The notes: a model not told the origin generated them from the letters alone. A DNA stretch of 46,503 nt from Polyangiaceae bacterium (GCA_020848455.1 JADLAB010000490.1:1-46503), one strand, 5' to 3'; positions 15,905 to 24,528 are shown, counted from the first letter of the stretch. Program-made: numbers and translations.

Positions 15905-18243
15905 CGAGTCGACCCATCGGCAAGGACGTGCCCCGCGTCGACGGCTGGGCGAAGGCCACCGGCTCCGCCCTCTACACCGACGATCTGTCGCTGCCGGGCA
16001 TGCTGCACGGGGCTCTGCTCCGGAGCCCCGTGCCCCACGCGCGCATCGCGCACCTCGACACGCGCCGCGCCGCCGCGTTGCCGGGCGTGAAGGCCGTCGT
16101 GGTCGGGAGCGATCTGCCGGCCGTCAGGTACGGCAACTGGCGCCTCGTGCCGACCACCCAGGACGAGCTCGCGCTCGCGCGCGACAAGGTGCGCTTCGTC
16201 GGCGACGAGGTCGCCGCGGTGGCCGCGGTCGATCGCGACACGGCCGAGGAGGCGCTCGCGCTCATCCGCGTCGAGTACGAGCCGCTGCCGGCCGTGTTCG
16301 ACCTCGACGCAGCCATGGCCGCGGGCGCGCCCGTGCTCCACGAGGCCACGCCCGACAACGTGAGCGTCACGCGCAAGATCGCGTTCGGCGACCTCGAGGC
16401 CGGCTTCGGCGCGAGCGACTACGTGCGCGAGGACACCTTCACCGTCCAGGCGGTGAGCCACGCCTACCTCGAGCCGTGCGCGACGCTCGCGCAGGCGGAC
16501 GATCTCGGGCGCATCACGCTCACCACCAGCACCCAGACGCCCTACATCGTGCAGTGCCTGCTCGCCTCGACCCTCGGGCTGCGCGAGAACGAGGTGCGCG
16601 TCGTGAAGCCGGCCGTGGGCGGTGGCTTCGGTGGCAAGATGGAGCTCCGCCCCTGGGACGTGTGCGCGGCCTTCATCGCGCGCCGCACCGGCAAGCCCGT
16701 CAAGTTCACCCTGAGCCGCGAGGAGGAGCTCGCGACCGGGCGCCGCCGCCATCCGATGCGCCTGCGCTCGCGCGTGGGCTTCAAGCGCGACGGCACGCTC
16801 ATGGCCAAGGACTTCCAGGTCCTGCTCGAGGGCGGCGCCTACAACAGCATGGGGCCGACGGCGACCTTCCTCGTCGGCAACTTCGGCGCCATGCTCTACC
16901 GCTACCCCGCCTACCGCTACGCCGGCGCGCACGTGTACACGAACCACGCCCCGGCCGGCGCGATGCGTGGTTTCGGCGCGCCCCAGGCGCTGTTCGCCAC
17001 CGAGACCCAGATGAACATGGCGGCCGAGGCGCTCGGCATCGACCCCATCGAGCTCCGGCTCAAGAACGCCATGCGGCCGGGTGACGAGATCCCCGACGTC
17101 GCGACGGTCGGCACCTGCGGCTTCTCGGAGTGCCTCGAGCGCGTCGCCGAGATGAGCGGCTGGCGCGAGAAGCGGAGCCAGGGCCCGGGCAAGGGCGGCG
17201 GCAAGGGCCTCGGCATCGGCTGCTACAGCTTCATCACGGGCGGCGTCTTCAACTGGTTCAACACGCCCTACCCCTTCAGCGCCGCCGAGGTGCGCGCCTA
17301 CGCCGACGGCACGGTGCACCTGCTCACGATGGCGTCCGACATCGGCCAGGGCTCGGACACGGTGCTCCAGCAGATCCTCGCCGAGGAGCTCGGCATCCGG
17401 ATGCAGGACATCCACATGACGGCCGGCGACACGGCGATGACCCCGAAGGGCGACCTCGGCACCTGGGGGAGCCGCGTCACGCTCATGGCGGGCAATGCCG
17501 TCCTCGAGGCCGCGCGCCAGGTGAAGGAGGAGCTCGCGCGCATGGTGTCCCTGCGCTTCGACCTCAACGTCGTCCAGGAGGTCGAGCTCAAGGACGGCAT
17601 GGTGCGCTCGAAGTTCCGTCCCGACCGCGGCATCCCCTTCGCCGAGGCGGTCGCGATGGCGCAGAAGGCGAACCGCGGCAAGCCGGTGATCGGGCGCGGC
17701 ACCTACACCCCGCGCGACATGGGCCTCGTGACGCCGACCTTCAGCTTCGGCGCGCAGGTCGCCGAGGTCGACGTCGACCGCGAGACCGGGGTCACGCGCG
17801 TCACCAAGGTGTACACCGCCCACGACTGCGGCACCGTGCTCAACCCGATGGCCGTGGACGGCCAGGTGCACGGCTGCATCCAGATGGGCATGGGGTACGC
17901 CCTGTCGGAGGAGCTCGTGATGCGCGACGGTAAGACCGTCAACGCGAGCTTCCTCGACTACAAGATGCCCGGCGCGCTCGACATGCCCGAGTGCGAGGCG
18001 GTGTGCGTCGAGACGCACGATCCGCGCGGCCCCTTCGGCGCGAAGGAGACGGGCGAAGGGCCGATCTCCGCGACGGCGCCCGCCATCGCCGACGCCGTGT
18101 GGCACGCGAGCGGCCACCGCGCGACCGCGCTGCCCATCACCGCCGAGAAGCTCCTCGCGGCGCTCGACGGCGACGACTCCGTCGCGGGCGAGCGGCGCGC
18201 CGAAGCGAGCTGTGCCGTCCCCGACCCGCGGCCGCGCGGCTGA
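15901..18243 (+). CDS. Molybdopterin-binding large (catalytic) subunit, xanthine dehydrogenase family
   Basis: 780 residues from GTG 15901, overlapping the previous stop by 4 nt. Family motifs: KATGSALYTDD near the N-terminus, VGGGFGGKMEL (240-250), AGAMRGFGAPQ (about 350-360), GQGSDTVLQQILAEELG, WGSRVTLMAGNA, and the C-terminal FGAKETGEGP, where Glu719 takes the place of the catalytic base glutamate. It would bind molybdopterin-cytosine-dinucleotide and hydroxylate or dehydrogenate an organic substrate. The VAYRGFG/AYXCSFR loop typical of true CO dehydrogenase was not seen, so CO oxidation is unlikely. No XdhC- or MocA-like maturation gene is in the window. The substrate is unknown; 4-hydroxybenzoyl-CoA-like or purine-like are possibilities only. 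Confidence 0.93.
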   Translation: MTSRPIGKDVPRVDGWAKATGSALYTDDLSLPGMLHGALLRSPVPHARIAHLDTRRAAALPGVKAVVVGSDLPAVRYGNWRLVPTTQDELALARDKVRFVGDEVAAVAAVDRDTAEEALALIRVEYEPLPAVFDLDAAMAAGAPVLHEATPDNVSVTRKIAFGDLEAGFGASDYVREDTFTVQAVSHAYLEPCATLAQADDLGRITLTTSTQTPYIVQCLLASTLGLRENEVRVVKPAVGGGFGGKMELRPWDVCAAFIARRTGKPVKFTLSREEELATGRRRHPMRLRSRVGFKRDGTLMAKDFQVLLEGGAYNSMGPTATFLVGNFGAMLYRYPAYRYAGAHVYTNHAPAGAMRGFGAPQALFATETQMNMAAEALGIDPIELRLKNAMRPGDEIPDVATVGTCGFSECLERVAEMSGWREKRSQGPGKGGGKGLGIGCYSFITGGVFNWFNTPYPFSAAEVRAYADGTVHLLTMASDIGQGSDTVLQQILAEELGIRMQDIHMTAGDTAMTPKGDLGTWGSRVTLMAGNAVLEAARQVKEELARMVSLRFDLNVVQEVELKDGMVRSKFRPDRGIPFAEAVAMAQKANRGKPVIGRGTYTPRDMGLVTPTFSFGAQVAEVDVDRETGVTRVTKVYTAHDCGTVLNPMAVDGQVHGCIQMGMGYALSEELVMRDGKTVNASFLDYKMPGALDMPECEAVCVETHDPRGPFGAKETGEGPISATAPAIADAVWHASGHRATALPITAEKLLAALDGDDSVAGERRAEASCAVPDPRPRG

Positions 18244-18263
18244 GCGCGACCCGATCCGGCGGG

Positions 18264-19022
18264 TCAGTCGGGCGCGGCGGCGACCTGCTCGGCCGTGCGA
18301 CCGAAGCGCCGCTCGCGCCGCGCGTACACGGCGAGCGCCTCGTCGAGCCGGGCCGTGTCGAAGTCGGGCCACATGGCGTCGCAGAAGTAGAGCTCCGCGT
18401 TCGCCCCCTCGAACAGGAGAAAATCGCTCAGGCGCTTCTCGCCCCCCGTACGGATGACGAGATCCGGATCCGGCATGTGGCTCGTGGTCATGAAGCGCCG
18501 CAACGCCTGCTCGTCGATCTCCTCGGGCAGGAGCAATCCGGCCTGCGCGTGGGCGGCGATGGCGCGCACGGCGCCCACGAGATCGCTGCGGCAGCCGTAG
18601 GAGAGGGCGAGCGTCACGTCGAGGCGCGTCCCGTCGCGCGTGGCCTCGACGGTCGCCTCGACGGCGCGGCGCGTCGGCGTGGGCAGCTCCTCGAGGTCGC
18701 CGATGACGCCGAGGCGGATGCCGCTCGCCCGGTAGCGCTCCCGGTAGCGCTCCGCGAACTCGGCACAGATGCGCATCAGCATGTCGATCTCGGCGCGCGG
18801 CCGCGACCAGTTGAAGACGCTGAAGGCGTAGAGCGTGAGGTGGCGCACGCCGCGCTCGGCCGCCGCCATGACGATTTCGTCGGCGACGGTGATGCCGCGC
18901 TCGTGCCCGGCCGAGCGCTCGAGCCCGCGGGCGCGCGCCCAGCGACCGTTGCCGTCCATGATGATCGCCACGTGCCGTGGCACGCTTCGCGCGCGGTCGG
19001 TGCGGGGGTCGTCGGGACTCAT
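18264..19022 (-). CDS. Undecaprenyl-diphosphate synthase family (cis-prenyltransferase), divergent
   Basis: 252 residues, the usual UppS length. Seen motifs: IIMDGNGRWA with catalytic Asp23, ERSAGH, LYAFSVFNWSRP (66-74), LALSYGCRSD, and PDLVIRTGGEKRLSDFLL..ELYF. UppS condenses isopentenyl diphosphate onto farnesyl diphosphate to make the C55 carrier for peptidoglycan and O-antigen. Compared with the canonical FSSENW and RTSGEQR motifs, a Phe (residue 70) replaces the conserved Glu and Gly replaces Ser. The catalytic Asp and the Arg/Glu of the C-terminal motif remain, so activity is probable, but chain length or substrate may differ. No cdsA, dxr or frr is adjacent, unlike the common UppS context. 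Converges with the molybdenum hydroxylase operon. Confidence 0.9.
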   Translation of the reverse strand: MSPDDPRTDRARSVPRHVAIIMDGNGRWARARGLERSAGHERGITVADEIVMAAAERGVRHLTLYAFSVFNWSRPRAEIDMLMRICAEFAERYRERYRASGIRLGVIGDLEELPTPTRRAVEATVEATRDGTRLDVTLALSYGCRSDLVGAVRAIAAHAQAGLLLPEEIDEQALRRFMTTSHMPDPDLVIRTGGEKRLSDFLLFEGANAELYFCDAMWPDFDTARLDEALAVYARRERRFGRTAEQVAAAPD

Positions 19023-19099
19023 GCTCTTGCCAGGGGCGAACACTAGCGGAAACCATGACCACTCCACCAGGCGCCGCCAAGGCCCCGTGCATGGAGTTT

Positions 19100-19143
19100 G
19101 CGTGAAGTTGTGCAACAAATTGAAATCATACGCCAATATTGGC
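19100..19143. promoter_or_regulatory. AT-rich islet with palindrome upstream of the prenyltransferase gene
   Basis: A markedly AT-rich stretch in the 137-nt gap between the histidine-kinase stop and the prenyltransferase start. It contains the perfect 12-bp palindrome GCCAATATTGGC (19132-19143) and, next to it on the minus strand, a TATGAT hexamer. It could be a promoter/operator for the prenyltransferase gene; no convincing -35 was found. Confidence 0.4.
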
Positions 19144-19159
19144 ATCGCCCGGAGTCGCG

Positions 19160-20575
19160 TCAGGCGGCGGGGAGCGTGATGGCGAAGACGACCTCGGGGG
19201 GGCCGGGCGCGGTGCACTCCGCGCGGCCCCCGTGCGCCTCGGCCACGGCCCGCACGATGGCGAGCCCGAGGCCCGTCCCGCCGCGATCGGCGCGCGTCGT
19301 GACGAAGCGCCGGAAGATGCGGCGCACCACGTGCCGGCTGAGGCTTCCGGCGCTGCGCACCTCGCACACGATCTGCCGATCGACGCGCCGCAGGGCGATG
19401 TGGATGGGCTTGTGGCTCTCGCCGTGCAGGCGCGCATTGTCGACGAGGTTCTCGATGGCGCGGGCGAGCCACGTCTCGTCGCCACGCACGCGCACGTCGC
19501 CGTCGCTCTCGACCGCGACCTCGGCCCCGGCGTCGCGCGCCCGGGCGGCGACCCCCGCGGCACAGGCGGCGAGATCGACCGGCCGCACGTGCTCGGCGTC
19601 GTCCACCCCGCGCGCCTCGAGGCGCGCGAGCGAGAGCAGATCGCCGAGCAGGGCCTCGATGCGCCCCGTCGCCTCGAGGATGCGCGCCACGAAGTGCTCG
19701 GCCTCGGCGGGCTCGCTCGCGGCCCCGTCGCGCAGCACCTCGGCGCTCGCGCGGATGGCCGCGACGGGGTTCTTGAGCTCGTGGCTCAGATCGGCCGCGA
19801 AGGTCTCGACGAAGGGCCGCCCCTCGAGCTCGCGCCGCATGGTGTCGAGCGCGTGCGCCAGGCGCTTGACCTCGCGGCCCGCCCCGCGCGGCCGGACGGC
19901 GCGCCGATCGCCCTGGCTCACCCGTTCGGCGAAGCTCGTGAGCTCCTCGATGGGCGTGGCGATGGTGCGCCCGATGAGCGCGGCCGACGCCGCCGCCACC
20001 GCGCCGAGCAAGAGGCCGATGACGAGCACCGTCGGCGCGAAGTCGGCGAGCGTCTGCGCGATGAGCAGGGTCGGCTTCACGACCCGCACCTCGCCGTAGC
20101 TACGGCCGTCGAGCTCGACCGGCGCGGACACCGCCACGGCCGCCGGGTCGGAGGGAGACAGGCCGCGCTCGAACACCGCCCGCCCCTCGGGGTCGAGGAG
20201 CGCGAGGTTCAGCTCGCCCTCGCCGGCCGCGGCTCCGAGCTGGCGCGCCGCTGCCTCGAGGTCGGTGCCGTGCTCGCGCATCTCGCCCGCCACGAGCGCG
20301 GCGATGGCGCGCGCCTCGTCGAGGCCGGCCTCGCGCGCCAGGAGGTTCGCGCGCCCCTTGATGCGGTCGAGCACGAGCACGCCGAGCCCGAAGGCGAACG
20401 CGCCCACGATGAGCGCGAGCGCGAGGAAGATCTGCATGCGCACCGACATGCCCGCCGCACGCGAGCGCACCAGGCGCACCGCCACGAAGGACACGAAGAC
20501 GATGAGCCCGATGGCCGCGAGGGCGACCACGACGAAGCGCAGCATCGAGTAGCCCTGCGGATCCGCCGTCGGCAT
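19160..20575 (-). CDS. Sensor histidine kinase with degenerate G1 box
   Basis: 471 residues from ATG 20575 (a GTG sits one codon earlier). Three membrane segments, near residues 12-33, 48-70 and 180-202, flank a sensor region of about 110 residues. A HAMP-like stretch follows, then the dimerisation domain with SHELKNP (phospho-acceptor His about 265) and an ATPase domain with N-box ENLVDNARLH and G2 box GGTGLGLAIV. The G1 box, normally DxGxG, reads VRSAGSLS here, so the adenine-contacting Asp is missing. It pairs with the response regulator 65 nt upstream. The gene order and protein sizes recall CreBC, but the signal cannot be named. Autokinase activity may be weakened, or the ATP site altered. 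Confidence 0.92.
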   Translation of the reverse strand: MPTADPQGYSMLRFVVVALAAIGLIVFVSFVAVRLVRSRAAGMSVRMQIFLALALIVGAFAFGLGVLVLDRIKGRANLLAREAGLDEARAIAALVAGEMREHGTDLEAAARQLGAAAGEGELNLALLDPEGRAVFERGLSPSDPAAVAVSAPVELDGRSYGEVRVVKPTLLIAQTLADFAPTVLVIGLLLGAVAAASAALIGRTIATPIEELTSFAERVSQGDRRAVRPRGAGREVKRLAHALDTMRRELEGRPFVETFAADLSHELKNPVAAIRASAEVLRDGAASEPAEAEHFVARILEATGRIEALLGDLLSLARLEARGVDDAEHVRPVDLAACAAGVAARARDAGAEVAVESDGDVRVRGDETWLARAIENLVDNARLHGESHKPIHIALRRVDRQIVCEVRSAGSLSRHVVRRIFRRFVTTRADRGGTGLGLAIVRAVAEAHGGRAECTAPGPPEVVFAITLPAA

Positions 20576-20640
20576 CACGCCGAGGGTAGTCGCTTTTTGC
20601 GCCGTCGGTCAGTGGGCGAGCCCGGGCCCCCGCCGCGCGG

Positions 20641-21345
20641 TCAGCCCCCGTCCGCCGCGCCACGCTCCCCGCCCAACCCCAGGCGGTAGCCCACGCCGCG
20701 GACGGTCTCGATGATGCCGGCGTCGCCGCCGGCGTCCGCCACCTTGCGGCGCAGCGCCTTGACGTGCGAGTCGATGGTGCGGTCGGTGATGGCGAAGTTG
20801 TCGCCCCACACCCGGTCGATGAGCTGCGCCCGCGTGAAGACGCGGCCGGGCGCCGACAGCAAGGTGTGGAGCAGATCGAACTCCACGCGCGTGAGCTCGA
20901 GCGGCTGCCCGTCGATCGTCGCGCGGCGCGTCTCGACGTCGGCGGTGATGGGCAGCGGTGGCGCCGGCGCAGCCACCCCCTCCGCGCGCACCGTGCGGCG
21001 CAGCACGGCGCGGACGCGCGCCACGACCTCGCGCGGCGAGAAGGGCTTCGTCACGTAGTCGTCGGCTCCGGTCTCGAGCCCCGCGACGCGGTCGGCCTCG
21101 TGGTCGCGGCTCGACAGGATGATGACCGCCGGCGGTGCCGGGCGGCGGCGCAGGCGCGCCAGGAGGTCGAAGCCGCTGCCGTCGGGCAACATGAGGTCGA
21201 GCACCACGAGGTCGATCCCGCCCGCCTGGGCCTCGGCGTCGGCAATGCAGCCGGCGGTGAGCACCGTGTAGCCGTCGCGCCGCAGCGAATAGGCCAGCGA
21301 CTCCGCGATCGCGGGCTCGTCCTCGACGACCAGGATGGTGGCCAT
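20641..21345 (-). CDS. OmpR/PhoB-family response regulator
   Basis: 234 residues. The receiver domain has acidic residues VVEDE (6-10), phospho-acceptor Asp50 (LVVLDLMLPDGSG) and the conserved Lys in DDYVTKPF. The C-terminal winged-helix DNA-binding domain (about 130-222) contains LTRVEFDLLHTLL, RVFTRAQLIDRVWG, the recognition helix region TDRTIDSHVKALRRK and the wing RGVGYRL. The start follows AGGAGTC. It lies 9 nt downstream of the unknown 217-residue gene and 65 nt before the histidine kinase, so it is the middle gene of a three-gene operon. Target genes cannot be inferred from the sequence. Confidence 0.96.
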   Translation of the reverse strand: MATILVVEDEPAIAESLAYSLRRDGYTVLTAGCIADAEAQAGGIDLVVLDLMLPDGSGFDLLARLRRRPAPPAVIILSSRDHEADRVAGLETGADDYVTKPFSPREVVARVRAVLRRTVRAEGVAAPAPPLPITADVETRRATIDGQPLELTRVEFDLLHTLLSAPGRVFTRAQLIDRVWGDNFAITDRTIDSHVKALRRKVADAGGDAGIIETVRGVGYRLGLGGERGAADGG

Positions 21346-21354
21346 GACTCCTGT

Positions 21355-22008
21355 TCAGCCGTAGGCGAGCGCCGCCACCACGAGCTCCGGGACGAGGCGC
21401 GCGAGCTCGGCGTAGCCTTCGGCCGAAGGCGCGAGGTGGCTGCAGTAGAGCACGAGCCCGCCGGGCCGCAGCTCCAGGTGGAGCGCCGGCTCGACCTGCG
21501 GCGCCCCGACCGCTCCGCCGGCCGGCGCGGCGCGCACGAAGGGCGCGAGCGCCGCGCGCAGGCGCGGGTGGAAGGCCGCGCGCGCCTCGTCCGGCGTGTG
21601 CGCGAAGGTCACCGCCGCCGCGTCCCAGCGCGCGTCGCCGAGCGGTGCGCGCGGCAGCGGCGGGCCTTCGAGGTAGCTCACGCGCGTGAGCAGCCCCTCG
21701 CCGCAGCGCGCGGCCGCCCGGTGGCGCAGCCCGGGGTGCTGCGCGAACCCGAGCAGCGCCCGGCCGATGGGCTCGGTCCCCTCGTCCTCCTCCGTCCACG
21801 GCTCGACGAGCGAGACGGCGCCCGGGCTCGCGGCCCAGGAGCACGCGTTGTAGTAGCGACTCGCCGAGATGAGCGTGTCGAACGGCTCCCAGGCGCGGAA
21901 CCATGCCTCGTCCGGGCGTACCGCGTAGCCGATACCCCGGCCGGCGGCCCATCGCGCGACGGCCTCGCTGCCGGGGGGCCCCGGCGCCACGGTTGGCGTG
22001 CCTCGCAT
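21355..22008 (-). CDS. Conserved-looking hypothetical protein, first gene of two-component operon
   Basis: 217 residues from ATG 22008, with GGAGAGAGG upstream. No signal peptide or membrane helix. It contains several Trp and Tyr clusters (DEAWFRAWEPFDTLISASRYY, then SLVEPWTEEDEG) and a beta-rich C-terminal third (ALHLELRPGGLVLYCSHLAP). I do not recognise the family. The 9-nt gap to the response regulator implies co-expression with the sensor pair. It might be an accessory or target protein of that system, but nothing in the sequence proves this. Confidence 0.75.
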   Translation of the reverse strand: MRGTPTVAPGPPGSEAVARWAAGRGIGYAVRPDEAWFRAWEPFDTLISASRYYNACSWAASPGAVSLVEPWTEEDEGTEPIGRALLGFAQHPGLRHRAAARCGEGLLTRVSYLEGPPLPRAPLGDARWDAAAVTFAHTPDEARAAFHPRLRAALAPFVRAAPAGGAVGAPQVEPALHLELRPGGLVLYCSHLAPSAEGYAELARLVPELVVAALAYG

Positions 22009-22054
22009 GCCCCTCTCTCCTCTTCGCGCGGAGCGGCGTCAACGGTCGGCGCGC

Positions 22055-23422
22055 TCAGCGCGCACCGAGGAAGATTCCGACACCGACCGCCACGGCGGCG
22101 AGCACGACGGCGACGACGAGCCACAGCCGCTGCTCGCTGTGGCGCTCCGCGAGCCCGCCCTGCTCGTCGGGCCGGCTGAGCGACTGGTCGTCGTCCGAGG
22201 CGTGCTCCCAGCCGTCCTCGCGCGCCGGGGTGGCGGGCGGGGGCGAGCTGTCGTTCGGCAGCGATTCCCGCACCACCACGCGCACGGCGGCGCCACGCGC
22301 CCGGGCGACCGCGTCGTCCTTCTCGGAGCGCATCGTCGTTCCGACGTCGCCGCTCGACAGTGCCTGCGTCTCCGAGCTCGCGAGGCTGGCGGCGTGGTCG
22401 TCGCTCGGAGGCACGCCGCTCGAGATGCGGTGCGGGTCGGGCGCGGTCGGGGGCGGCGGCTCGCTCCCGGCGCGGAGCGCGGCGATCGCCCGCTCCAGCT
22501 CCTCGGCGCTCGCGTAGCGGTCGTCGCGCCGCTTGGCCAGGCCGCGCATGATCAGCGCCTCGAGCTCCGGCCCGATCACGCGCTCGGGGGCGGCCGCCCG
22601 CGGCGACGGCACGGGCTGGTTCACGTGCGCGGCCATGGTGGTGAGCGCGCCGGGCGTGTCGTAGGGCGGGCGACCGACCACCATCTCGTAGAGGATGGCC
22701 GAGAGCGCGTAGAGGTCGGCACGGCCGTCGAGCTCCTCGCCCGCGACCTGCTCCGGGGACATGTAGTCGGGCGTGCCGAAGATCATGTCCTGCTCGGTGA
22801 GCGCGGTGGCACCTCCCTCGCCCTGGAGCACCTTGGCGAGGCCGAAATCGGCGACGCGCACGAGCAGGCCGTGACGGAAGGTCTGCGGCGCGGAGTCGAG
22901 CGTCGGGTCGACCGCGGCGCCGAGGTCGCCCGGGGCGAGCGTGGTGCGCCAGTCGTCGAGCCCCTCGACGAGCACGTTGCCCGGCTTGAGGTCGCGGTGG
23001 ATGACCCCCGCGGCGTGGATGCGGCCGAGCGCGGCGCAGATCTGGGACGCGATGGCGAGCGCCTCCTCGATGGCGACGGGCCCCCGGTGGCGCAGGTAGT
23101 CCTCGAGCGAAGGGCCGTCGACGTACTCGAGCACGATGATGCAGAGCCCTTGCTCCTCGACGAAGTCGAGGAGCTTCACGATGTGCGGCCCCTCGACGCG
23201 CGACAGGATGCGCGCCTCGCGGTGGAAGCGCTTGAGCACCTGCCGGTCGCCGAGCAAGCGCGGGTGGATGAGCTTGGCCGCCACGCGCTCGCCGGTGAGC
23301 GGCCCGGAGCGCACCCACGCCTCGTGGATCGTGCCGGTCATGCCCGTGCCGACGACGAGCCCGAGCTCGTAGCGTCCCGCCACGAGCGCGCCGCGCCCGA
23401 TCGCGGCCGCGGGGGGCGTCAC
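22055..23422 (-). CDS. Membrane-anchored PknB-like Ser/Thr kinase with insertion before DFG
   Basis: 455 residues from GTG 23422, with GGAGG upstream; the start overlaps the LysM gene stop by 4 nt. Kinase domain about 18-300: Lys50 (VAAKLI), Glu69, catalytic loop HRDLKPGN (Asp144, Asn149), DFGLAK (Asp192) and GTPDYMSPEQ. The catalytic Asn and the DFG Asp are 43 residues apart; about 13 is usual, so roughly 30 extra residues sit in the active-site region. A polar, Ser/Asp/Pro-rich juxtamembrane segment of about 120 residues leads to one C-terminal helix (LVVAVVLAAVAVGVGIFLGA), leaving almost nothing outside. The sensor role may be carried by the coupled LysM protein. Confidence 0.93.
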   Translation of the reverse strand: MTPPAAAIGRGALVAGRYELGLVVGTGMTGTIHEAWVRSGPLTGERVAAKLIHPRLLGDRQVLKRFHREARILSRVEGPHIVKLLDFVEEQGLCIIVLEYVDGPSLEDYLRHRGPVAIEEALAIASQICAALGRIHAAGVIHRDLKPGNVLVEGLDDWRTTLAPGDLGAAVDPTLDSAPQTFRHGLLVRVADFGLAKVLQGEGGATALTEQDMIFGTPDYMSPEQVAGEELDGRADLYALSAILYEMVVGRPPYDTPGALTTMAAHVNQPVPSPRAAAPERVIGPELEALIMRGLAKRRDDRYASAEELERAIAALRAGSEPPPPTAPDPHRISSGVPPSDDHAASLASSETQALSSGDVGTTMRSEKDDAVARARGAAVRVVVRESLPNDSSPPPATPAREDGWEHASDDDQSLSRPDEQGGLAERHSEQRLWLVVAVVLAAVAVGVGIFLGAR

Positions 23423-24528
23423 GGCCGCCTCCTCGGCCCGGGCGCGGCACCCGGCGCGACCGACGCGGCGCCCGGTGCACTGCCCGCGCCGGGCGCGCCC
23501 GCGCCAGGGCCGGCGTCGGGGGCGGCCGCTCCCGCGGGGGGCATGCCGGCCGGACCCACGCACACCTCGACGATCTTCGGGCTCACGAGCACCGGGTCGA
23601 GCGTCGCAGCCGGGTCCACCCGCCGCCACTCGGAGCAGGCCGTCGCGGCGAGCCCCGGCGCACCGAGCGCGACGTACGCCTCGGTGAGCGCGCGGTGCAC
23701 GGCGGCGAGCTGCGGCACGCTGAGGCCGCTCGCGGCGAGGAGGCCGGCGCCGCGCCCCACCGCCTCGACGTAGCGCCCGTGCCGCACGTCCGACACGAGC
23801 TCGGGGATCTCGGCGTCCGCGCGCGCCTGCAACGCGCGCGCCGCACCACCCGCCTGCGAGCGCACGAGGCCGAGTGCGCTCGCGGCCTCGGCCTTGCCGC
23901 TCGCGGTGAGCGGCAGCTCGACGAGCGGTATGAGGAGCACGTCGCCGTGGTGCAGCCGCCCGTCCTTGAGCCCGTTGTACACCGCGACCATCCACGCCCG
24001 ATCGCGGCGGCCGAGGAACCGGTACGCGAGCGAATCGGGCGTATCCCCCACGCTCACCACGTAGCGCAGGTTGTACGGCACGACGATCTCGCTCGCGGCG
24101 GCGGGCGGCAGCCACGGCTCGGCGCCGTTCACCTGCGCGAGCAGGACGCCGCGCTCGCCGGCGCCGAGCAACTCGGCCGCGATCGAGTGCCAGGTCTCGC
24201 CGGGCGCGGCCTGGTGGTAGCTGACCGCCGGGATCTCGAGCAGCATGCCCGGTACGAGCGCCCCACTGCCCGAGCCCTCGAGCCGGTTGGCGGCCACGAT
24301 CACGCGCTCGGCCTCGACGGCCCCGTACACGCGCTCGGCGATGCTCGCCGCCGTCTCGCCCGTCCTCACGACGTGCGGAAACGCACCCGCGGGCGCCGCG
24401 AGGGCGCACGTGAGGACGCACGTGAGGGTGAGGGCGGGGGCTCGCACGGCGGGACCGAAGCTTACCCGAACTCCGGCGGATCCGCGCCGAAGGCCGTCCA
24501 AGGCCGCGTCGATGGCGCGCTGCGCCAT
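23419..24528 (-). CDS. Exported LysM-repeat protein
   Basis: 369 residues. Two or three LysM-like modules: HVVRTGETAASIAERVYG..IVAANRL (about 52-95), YHQAAPGETWHSIAAELLG (104-150) and YVVSVGDTPDSLAYRFLG..MVAVYNGL (156-200). LysM binds GlcNAc-containing glycans such as peptidoglycan. A helical region and a Pro/Gly/Ala-rich tail follow. The signal peptide is clearest if translation begins at an internal GTG at 24447 (TLTCVLTCALAAPAGA); from ATG 24528 the leader is long. The stop overlaps the start of the kinase gene, so the two products are made together. A cell-wall sensor feeding the kinase is a reasonable inference, not shown. Confidence 0.85.
   Translation of the reverse strand: MAQRAIDAALDGLRRGSAGVRVSFGPAVRAPALTLTCVLTCALAAPAGAFPHVVRTGETAASIAERVYGAVEAERVIVAANRLEGSGSGALVPGMLLEIPAVSYHQAAPGETWHSIAAELLGAGERGVLLAQVNGAEPWLPPAAASEIVVPYNLRYVVSVGDTPDSLAYRFLGRRDRAWMVAVYNGLKDGRLHHGDVLLIPLVELPLTASGKAEAASALGLVRSQAGGAARALQARADAEIPELVSDVRHGRYVEAVGRGAGLLAASGLSVPQLAAVHRALTEAYVALGAPGLAATACSEWRRVDPAATLDPVLVSPKIVEVCVGPAGMPPAGAAAPDAGPGAGAPGAGSAPGAASVAPGAAPGPRRRP

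Noticed and set aside
15901-18243. CO dehydrogenase catalytic subunit (coxL)
   Set aside because: The diagnostic CO dehydrogenase active-site loop was not seen and the gene order differs; kept as a generic xanthine-dehydrogenase-family enzyme.
15790-19092. Minus-strand open frame of about 1100 codons
   Set aside because: Antisense to the catalytic molybdenum hydroxylase subunit and out of frame with the prenyltransferase gene; no recognisable protein.
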